Below, piece after piece: positions 57,309-64,000 of a stretch of 64,000 bases of DNA. Below the pieces are notes generated by a model. It had not been told where the DNA came from. It ran no database searches and saw nothing but the letters and a program-made list of their open reading frames with translations. A program made the position numbers and the translations under genes. Every line of letters begins with the position of its first letter. The stretch's first letter is position 1. Source of the stretch: Strobilurus pachycystidiatus (Eukaryota; Basidiomycota; Agaricomycetes; Agaricales; Physalacriaceae); the NCBI GenBank assembly GCA_019915135.1, contig JAHLMK010000001.1, positions 496,001 to 560,000 of the forward strand. The letters are read 5' to 3'.

Positions 57309-58766
57309 CTAGAATCTGCGCGAGATGACCTTGCCAAAGTAGGGAAAGACAATCGGTCCCAGTTCAAGGTCGTCACCGATGGTAAAAGCGAGGTCCCGGA
57401 GCTTTGGAAGGAATACGGATGTACGCGCCAGGGACTGTATCAGATTGACCATCTCTAGATCATAAGGGGTATCCGCGAGACTTTGAGGAATTAGCAATGG
57501 CGCGTTGACAGCGAGATAAAAGACTTCGAGGTTGACAGTGGAGCGGAGCATGGGTAAGAGCTGAAATTCCTCCTCAGTTTTCGCAAAGGTCGATTTGCTG
57601 CACTGGAGTCGAGTCAATGATTGAGCGCAATTTGAGCGAGTGAACAAATCAAGGAAGGAAGGAAGGATTTCCTCTTTACCAAGGACGGCCTCCTTCAACC
57701 CCGGTAGAGTCAATTCGGCCACAAGTTGTTCACAGTTCGTTCTGAGATGTGTGATGGTAGAGCACGCAAGTGGCGCAACAGAAATTCGACTGGTCTGAAC
57801 TGGCGAATAGAAGTCTAGAGTCTGTAGCGATGTGCACCGTCCAGTAATACCGAGATGTGAAGCCACATCCACGGGATATTCAAATGTAAAACAATGAAAG
57901 GAGAGGGTTTCAAGCCGCTCCCAAGGGATGTTGAGATTATACTCCCCGATAGACGGGAGGTCAAGGTAGCGCAACGAATTGGAATTGCTGAAGGCATTGA
58001 TGGCCAGGGTTTCATCAGAAGCCAGGGGGTGGAGGAGTGCGAGTTTCTGCAAGGCAGCAGCATTGGCCCCACACGCCAGAAATGACCTGAGATCTCGCCT
58101 GACAATGCGAATACTACACAGTGTTACGGCGTACCAACGATCCGCAGTCAAAAAGAGATCTGCCAACAGTCTTGAGATCACTCCGTCGCTTTCCCCCTCC
58201 TCAGGCAGGCCACCCGTATCAATGAAGATAGTGAGAGGATGTACTCCAGAACGCCGCAGCGCCAATGAGAGATACTGGAAGTCGAGCATGCCGTTCACTG
58301 GGGCGATGCCTATATATGACCACATCGATGCAGTATGGATCGATATGTCGCGCCAGCGAGAAGAGACGGAGGTGAGTCTCTTTTGAAACTCCATCAATTC
58401 CCAGGGCGACGTATGCTCAGCGTGGGCTCGGCGAGCGAATATTTCACTGAGAATCTCGGGTGGAAGGCGACGACAAGGGGACAGGACTCCCTGATAAGAC
58501 TCCCGTGCTTCAAGCACTTCGCGCCGCTGATCTTCCAACGCGGAAAGTGCATCATGCAGGTCCGCGATCTTGGCTTCGATAAGCTGTAGATCGGAGTTCA
58601 TGCGAGGGAAGACAGCGCTGCGGATATGTTCGCATTGGGCGTCGGTTGGAAGATTATTCGATGCGAAGAGGGTGTGTAGATCAAGGCCCGGGGGCTGGAC
58701 GGAAACATGGTAGCGGCTCGCGCATTGGAGCAACGACGCGCCACGGCATGGGTCGCATAGAGGCAT
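57309..58766 (-). CDS. F-box protein with coiled-coil N-terminus, C-terminus frameshifted
   Basis: A single-exon frame of 485 codons. A Cys-containing N-terminus (MPLCDPCRGASLLQC) precedes a coiled coil (LIEAKIADLHDALSALEDQR), then the F-box (SPCRRLPPEILSEIFARRAH and SVSSRWRDISIHTASMW). This is the standard architecture of a large agaric F-box class. Leu-rich segments follow (LRYLDLPSIG, LQTLDFYSP). The frame ends at TAG just after FGKVISRRF. In the next frame the sequence continues without a stop from about 57340 down to 57022 (AQILDMRWRDDHKTGDRMEK, later ALKELCNGGMLIDI), as the C-terminus of this class usually does. A one-base indel in this copy is the simplest explanation. Confidence 0.8.
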   Translation of the reverse strand: MPLCDPCRGASLLQCASRYHVSVQPPGLDLHTLFASNNLPTDAQCEHIRSAVFPRMNSDLQLIEAKIADLHDALSALEDQRREVLEARESYQGVLSPCRRLPPEILSEIFARRAHAEHTSPWELMEFQKRLTSVSSRWRDISIHTASMWSYIGIAPVNGMLDFQYLSLALRRSGVHPLTIFIDTGGLPEEGESDGVISRLLADLFLTADRWYAVTLCSIRIVRRDLRSFLACGANAAALQKLALLHPLASDETLAINAFSNSNSLRYLDLPSIGEYNLNIPWERLETLSFHCFTFEYPVDVASHLGITGRCTSLQTLDFYSPVQTSRISVAPLACSTITHLRTNCEQLVAELTLPGLKEAVLGKEEILPSFLDLFTRSNCAQSLTRLQCSKSTFAKTEEEFQLLPMLRSTVNLEVFYLAVNAPLLIPQSLADTPYDLEMVNLIQSLARTSVFLPKLRDLAFTIGDDLELGPIVFPYFGKVISRRF

Positions 58767-59646
58767 GCTACGTTATTCGCCGGCTGGTATCGCAGAATTC
58801 AGCAAAATCGACCAAGCCATAGCTTGTAGCTCACTTACATAGAAGAGTGTTAAGTGTGTCCTGTGTCTCGAGGGTTACGACTGATAATGAAACTTTGACA
58901 ACTTCGGCAGATTGGCCGCAAATACTGCTCAAGAAGATTGAAATACGAGGTAGGCTGGCTCACAGAGAAAGACCAACGTGTTGACCGTTGAAGACAAGGA
59001 ACGGTGGCGGAGGAGGTGACCGGCCCGACAATCCGCGCAGCCTACCTAGGTCCATCCTCATCACTTTGCCGACTACGCTCATCGACAACCGAACCTTTCG
59101 TTGTCATATTGGATGCAGTCGACAACATGCACGCGTCCACTCAATTAGCGGAACACTTCTCCACTTCCAGTGAAAACTTCATCCAATCTCCTCATCTCAA
59201 ACTGCGACGCGGATCACAAGCACTTGAATAGCTCGCATTACAGTAGTGCGTTTTCAGTCGCCAGCCTTGTGCGACCTGACGTGCTGACGGCTTACCCAGC
59301 TTCTGCCTCCACTCCATATGACCACCAGTCAGCTATGACTTCTCTGAAGTTTCTCTCTGCGGCTCTTTCATCACCGCAAACTGCTTCGCGCATAGAGTCC
59401 ATACTCATATTGTCGGTACGCGCCTACCGTTGCTGTGTCGCAAATGCCGCTGTCGACATGCGTGTTCTCAAAGCATCACCAGAACCATTAGAGGTAAGCT
59501 CCAAGTCAGTGACTCCCCGTTCGGAGTCCCCAGTAATATCAATTTAGGGCGACCCTACGTACTCGAAGCTATCAATGGTACTGGCACTGACAGATGGACA
59601 TCGCGTAGTGGTCTGGACTCGCGATGACCGCGACGTGCGGCGGACT

Positions 59647-59985
59647 CTATAACGATCTACCATGAATCGCCAATTGAAATCTAGCCGCAGCTGTGCGGGG
59701 TCTGATCTGCAGGTGTCCATCAAGTATCGCAACCTCGAAAGGGAATTCCAAGACCGGGATAACCTCGCAAGAGCTTGCGGGGCGTGACGGAATGGAGACT
59801 CTGGTACTCATCTTCAAACGATAGAGAGAAACACGATCTTTATCTCGCTGACCGAACCTCCATTCGTACGTCCAGTGCTTGAGTTCCGTCCTCCTTGCTG
59901 TGACATTGACCTGCTTTATGTCAAGCCAGCGGCCGTGATTTACCCCGATGATCATGTGTTGACACCCCACTTCCCGTCCCAGCAC
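59647..59985 (-). CDS. Small ORF divergent from oxidase copy 3, function unknown
   Basis: A 112-codon frame containing IIGVNHGRWLDIKQVNV, HWTYEWRFGQRDKDRVSLY and VLEFPFEVAILDGHLQI. I do not recognise it. Recognisable but frame-broken homologous DNA lies upstream of oxidase copy 2 in the corresponding orientation, so the stretch was part of the duplicated block. Whether it is a gene or only conserved DNA is open; no TATA box or spliced extension was identified. Confidence 0.35.
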   Translation of the reverse strand: MLGREVGCQHMIIGVNHGRWLDIKQVNVTARRTELKHWTYEWRFGQRDKDRVSLYRLKMSTRVSIPSRPASSCEVIPVLEFPFEVAILDGHLQIRPRTAAARFQLAIHGRSL

Positions 59986-60039
59986 GCCATCCGCAGGTAG
60001 GCATACAATGCCTTATACGAAATACTGGTACCAAGCACG

Positions 60040-60046
60040 TATAAAG
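60040..60046 (+). promoter_or_regulatory. TATA box of D-amino-acid oxidase copy 3
   Basis: TATAAAG, about 120 bp upstream of the ATG at 60161. Copy 1 has the same element at a similar distance. Confidence 0.6.
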
Positions 60047-60160
60047 GTCATTTCTCGTCGACTTGAACATCATCAACTGTCCTCTCAACAGTCCTTCCTC
60101 TAGAACATCATACCTAACTCCATCTAATCATCCCAATCCATCGTTATCAACCATCTAATA

Positions 60161-61683
60161 ATGGCCTTCACACCCAACTTCCACCTTGCTCGCGTCAATG
60201 GCGACCTCGTCCTCGAAACAGGTCCGTCTACCGCCACACCCAAGCACCAGCGCATCCTGGTCGTCGGCGGAGGCGTCACTGGCTTCACAGTACGTTCGAC
60301 TTTGATACCACGACTTCTTGGTGGACGCTAATGTACCACACAGACCGCCTGGGCGCTCCTTGATAGTGGATACGATGTCACAATTATCTCTGACCGATGG
60401 GCCGACCCCAAGCATCGAATTGCTTCTCAGGTTGCCGGCGCCCTGTGAGTCTTACCTCATTCCATTCTGATACGTCTCTGACAGACAATCTAGCTGGGAG
60501 TGGCCTCCTGCCGTCTGTGGTAAGCACACCGATGTTATCTCGCTCGAGAAGTCGAAGAACTGGTGCATGACTTCATACCACATCTTCGACAAGCTCCAGG
60601 AGATGATGCCGCCCATCCTGAACATGAAGAACTTTGACCACGGTGTCCGCCTGAACATGGCCAACTTCTTCTTCGTCGAGCACCTCGAGACGATGGCTGA
60701 CCACGGCCAGCTCGACAAGTGGCACGAGATCGAGGAGCATTCCGATGAGGTGCATATTTTCTGTGTCTCGCCGAGTTGCCACGATACTGATACACTCTTT
60801 CGCAGATTAAAGGCGTCAAGCGCGATCCAACTCTCATCCAGAAGCATCACGTCAACATGAAAGCCGGCGTTGTCGACTCCTACCAACACATGTCGCCCAT
60901 GATCGACACCGACGCGTACATGCGCTGGCTACAGTTCGTTGTTACCTGCAAGGGCGCTACGCTTCAGACTAGAAAGGTCGAGGGCGACTTGATCAACCAG
61001 GAGGACGAGCTCCTCGCGGAGTTCAAGGCTGACTGCCTCGTCAATGCCACTGGCCTGGGAGCTCACGATCTCGCTGGGGATGATACTGTCTACCCTCTCC
61101 GCGGAGCCCTCGTGCGTGTCGTCAACGACGGCAAGGTATTCCCCAAGGTCAACGAGGCGCTTGTTGTCACTCACGATAACACCCGTGGAGAAGACGAGGA
61201 TATCGTCTTCATCGTACCCAGGAACGACAACACTCTCATTCTAGGAGGTTCGTTGCTCTCGGCCTGCTTTCCCTTTCGCTCATACTGACGCTCTGTCGAC
61301 TAGGCCTCGTCCAGCCTCACGAACACGAGCTCGACCTCAAGATGTCGAGCCCTGAAATCCAGCGCATGCGCTGCCGATGCAACAACTTCGTGCCCGGACT
61401 CGAGAACGCCGAGTTGGATCCCGAAGCTCCGCTTGTCCAGGGCCTTCGTCCATTCCGTGGTACCAATGTTCGCATCGAGCGGGAGAACAGGAAGCCCGAC
61501 AGCAAGATCATTCATTCGTATGGACACGGTGGAAGCGGGTTCACGCTGTCTTTCGGTTGTGCGCGGGATGTGAGCATTCTTTGACCTTTGGGTTGGAATT
61601 TTCACTGACAGACTTGATAGGTTCTTGGATTGGTGGATGATCTTGAGAAGGAACTCGCCAACCCCATTTGCCATGAAGTCTAG
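60161..61683 (+). CDS. D-amino-acid oxidase family protein, copy 3
   Basis: Six exons (60161-60289, 60344-60444, 60494-60749, 60806-61247, 61304-61569, 61621-61683) give 418 residues in frame. The start is fixed by the conserved MAFTPNFHLARVNGDLVLE of all copies. FAD-binding VVGGGVTGFT and DSGYDVTIISDRWADP lie at the N-terminus; IASQVAGALWEWPPAVCG, LVNATGLGAHDLAGDDTVYP, QGLRPFRGTNVRIERE and HSYGHGGSGFTLSFGCA follow. These fit the DAAO/D-aspartate oxidase fold, including the Arg of the GLRPFR strand. The reaction yields a 2-oxo acid, NH3 and H2O2. The C-terminus ends ICHEV, without a PTS1 signal, unlike copy 1, so this copy may be cytosolic. A TATA box lies at 60040. Confidence 0.92.
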
Positions 61684-62103
61684 AATACCTTATACGCTCT
61701 CTACGATGTCCATACACTGCTAGTCGAAGTAATCTTTGAACTCGATCTAATAGTCGTTCTGTACATGGCGATATCTCCCCCTTCTTGTTTTATAACGGTG
61801 CACAAGTGCGCGAGCTAAGTCCTCAAACCCAAGGCACAATTCTTGATTACTATCATGCAAACGACAGCTCGACAAAGAGAACGACACACTCAAGAAGCGT
61901 CGCGTTTCTGCCCCTGTACAATATTCTCGCGTTATTGCAGACCATAGTTAACTTTGGCTAGCATGGGTACGGCTGCGAGAGTCTTACGCGTAAAGATACG
62001 TGTCGTGGTGGCGGAGAGCCAAGAGCCTCACGTGTCGCCAGTGTGGGCTGCTGTTTGCACCCAATTTCCCTTTTCCTCCCGGCCATCACAATCCTCGTTC
62101 GCG
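61684..62103. other. Intergenic, promoter of the last gene
   Basis: No gene content; probably the oxidase 3' end and the promoter of the F-box gene at 62104. Confidence 0.45.
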
Positions 62104-64000
62104 ATGACCATCTCTCGCAAACAGACCAAGCTCGACGCCGAAGAAAAAAAAGCGAATGCCAAGCTCCTGCGCAGGAAGAAAGGCAGCTGGCTGCTGGAAA
62201 TGCCGCTGGATCTCTGGCTTGAGGTGCGTCGTCGTCGTCGCGTCGCCAGACGTCGCCTGACATTTCTCTCCCTCAGATATTCCGCCTTCTGGCGCCCATT
62301 GACCTCCTCCAATTATCCCGCACGACCAAAACTTTTCGCAAGACGCTCATGAGCCGGGGCACGTCGCTGAGGGTGTGGCAGCGCAGCAGAGCCTGAGAGA
62401 CGTTCCATCCCGACATGCCTGCGCCTGGAAATGCCATGTCGGAGCCAGCGTGGATCAACCTCTTACAGGACAAATACTGCCATGTCTGTCTTTGCTCCTA
62501 CACCACCATCCGCCGCGCTAATGCGCGCTATTTAGATCTGCACCAAAGTCGTCCGGCTCCCGATCGACTGGGAACTTGGCGTACGCCTATGCTCAAAGTG
62601 TGCACCCAGCGCGTAAGAAAGTCTTGGCCTGAAAATCCCAGTCTTCGCTGATGTCAATTCCAGTTTAATCCTTCGTAAGGACATCCCTGACTTGGACGAT
62701 GTCTCCTCATTTGTCCTCACTACCAGCCCAACCCGTAATTATCATCCACTACTACCTATTTAGCTGGCTTAGACACCGCTGCAGACACGTACAAGTTCTT
62801 CAAGGGAGAACGCGTCGCGTTGAGATGTCATGTCGACTATGTCTCCGCTCGCTATAAAGCCCTGTCAACAACCCCGGAAGCTAAAGACGCCTATGCTCAA
62901 GAGTGCGAAGTCAAAGTAGAAGCATGGGCGTCAGTAAGCCATTCTTCTCTGTCACGGTTGTTTGAGCTCAAGACATTACTGTACAGGTAGCAGAGAAAGG
63001 GCAGCAATGGGTCTACCTGCAAAACAAGATACACGAAGCCAACTTAGAGAACGCGAAGATTCAGCGAATGGATGAGTCCGTCTTCTTCTCCTCAATTCTG
63101 TAACTCCATCTCATGCAAATTGTAGAATCTTTGCTACCCTTGCTCGCGAAATGGGCCTTGACGATCTCCTTACCGACCACGATTGTCTTCGAGCTCTGGC
63201 CGAGACCTCATTCGTTCGACAGTCCCGACCGCTGACCCCCGAACGTGTGTCTCCCTCTTTGTGTAACGCATGATTTGTCCCCTGATGCATATTTTACAGA
63301 CTGGGCACGGAATCGGGCGGAGCTGGTGACAATTGTTGAGGAGGTGCGCCGTAGACGCGTCAACGAGAAGCGATGGAAGGTCCTCGCCAGTCGACGAAGG
63401 CACGCTCTGTGCATTTTGGACCGATTTAACTTGCTACCTCTCGACGATGCAATCGAAGAGGCAACCGGCTTGCTCAGAGTCAAGCGTATCTATCCAGGAC
63501 CTTGCGACTTCCTGGCTCTTGGCCCCGTCAAGGCCATCGTCCAGGACCCAGACAACACGCGCGTCAAGACGGCACGATGGGAGGGTCTCGTCGAGACGCT
63601 CTTGAACGAGCCACAGCATCTGTTGAACTGGGCTCAGTCGCTTCAACAGCAAGTGGTTGAGGTCCTGAGCCGAAATCACTACAAGCCCGTGCTGCTGGCA
63701 GAAGCACCACTAGCTGCCAGACCATGCATCTGCAAGGACTGCTCGCTGCCGCTGTTCTACCCCGAAATGTTCTTCCATCCATGTATGACAGCCAAGTGTG
63801 TTCCACCTTCTGACGAGACACGGGGTGTTGATTTGGACCACCGGCTGGACCACGACACGGAGTTGACCTCCTATGGAAACTACAGACGTTGCGCCTGGGA
63901 CATCAACAACCTCACGACGGACTGGAAGCTAACGCGCATCGTGTGGGAGATTCTTAAGCTGTTTAAGCTGGAGAGGGATAAGGCGCTGCCACGCGACTTG
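62104..64000 (+). CDS. F-box protein with in-frame TGA, 3' end beyond the window
   Basis: A many-exon gene starting MTISRKQTKLDAEEKK. The F-box is LLEMPLDLWLE (exon 1) joined across an intron to IFRLLAPIDLLQLSRTTKTF, followed by the usual LMSRG...VWQRSRA. An in-frame TGA at 62394-62396 follows; the same frame continues ETFHPDMPAPGNAMSEPAWI and, after a 52-nt intron, a Cys pair motif (YCH/ICTKVV...LCSKCA) typical of this agaric F-box class. Further exons stay open to the window edge and include PCICKDCSLPLFYPEMFFH. A CGA-to-TGA change is the simplest reading of the stop. The 3' end is missing, so other damage cannot be excluded. If real, the stop truncates the protein just after the F-box. Confidence 0.65.

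Larger units (their letters stand above)
58767..60160. other. Region between F-box gene and oxidase copy 3
   Basis: Includes both divergent promoters and a small conserved minus-strand frame at 59647-59985 listed separately. The plus frame at 59170-59547 shows no motif. Confidence 0.4.

Noticed and set aside
1..64000. CRISPR arrays, tRNA or rRNA genes
   Set aside because: Looked for spaced direct repeats and for tRNA arm patterns on both strands by eye; none was convincing, and CRISPR is not expected in a fungal nuclear sequence.

Overview
The window is nuclear DNA from a filamentous basidiomycete fungus, most likely an agaricomycete. The evidence is the gene structure and gene content: genes carry many 45-70 nt GT-AG introns with CTAAC-type branch points, and the set includes agaric-style F-box proteins, a basidiomycete four-helix membrane protein (DUF7598-like), D-amino-acid oxidases and a MULE transposon with a SWIM finger. 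I saw no tRNA, rRNA or CRISPR. All spliced models below were built by hand from splice signals and frame continuity.

Layout. 0-7.4 kb: the 5' end of an F-box-like gene running off the left edge, a dead AMP-binding (4CL-like) ligase, an intact F-box-like gene and a secreted Cys-containing protein. 8.7-15 kb: the mitochondrial tRNA 2-thiouridylase (SLM3/MTU1, nine exons), a small PUA/ASCH-like protein, and an FAD monooxygenase with a polyadenylated retroposon in one intron. 15-18.4 kb: no confident gene. 18.4-28 kb, all on the minus strand: a Ser-rich basic protein, D-amino-acid oxidase copy 1, a cyclin-like protein, an F-box pseudogene and an intact 4CL-like ligase. 30-38 kb: a small four-exon gene, an F-box gene, a nuclear-looking Ser-rich protein and a USP-like protein lacking its catalytic residues. 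39.7-46.2 kb: a tandemly duplicated unknown family (one copy dead), an RRM protein and a large F-box-like gene. 46.7-54 kb: D-amino-acid oxidase copy 2, split by an apparently intact 3.3-kb MULE transposon, and a second cyclin-like gene. 55-64 kb: a DUF7598-like membrane protein, an F-box gene with a C-terminal frameshift, D-amino-acid oxidase copy 3, and an F-box gene with an in-frame TGA that runs off the right edge.

The main theme is local segmental duplication followed by decay. A ligase/F-box pair exists twice in opposite orientation, and each copy has lost the other gene: ligase dead on the left, F-box dead on the right. An oxidase/cyclin-like pair exists twice in the same orientation, plus a third oxidase. 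Two insertions (the MULE and the retroposon) still show target-site duplications. I found no convincing biosynthetic or defence gene cluster; the best candidates for follow-up are listed as findings.
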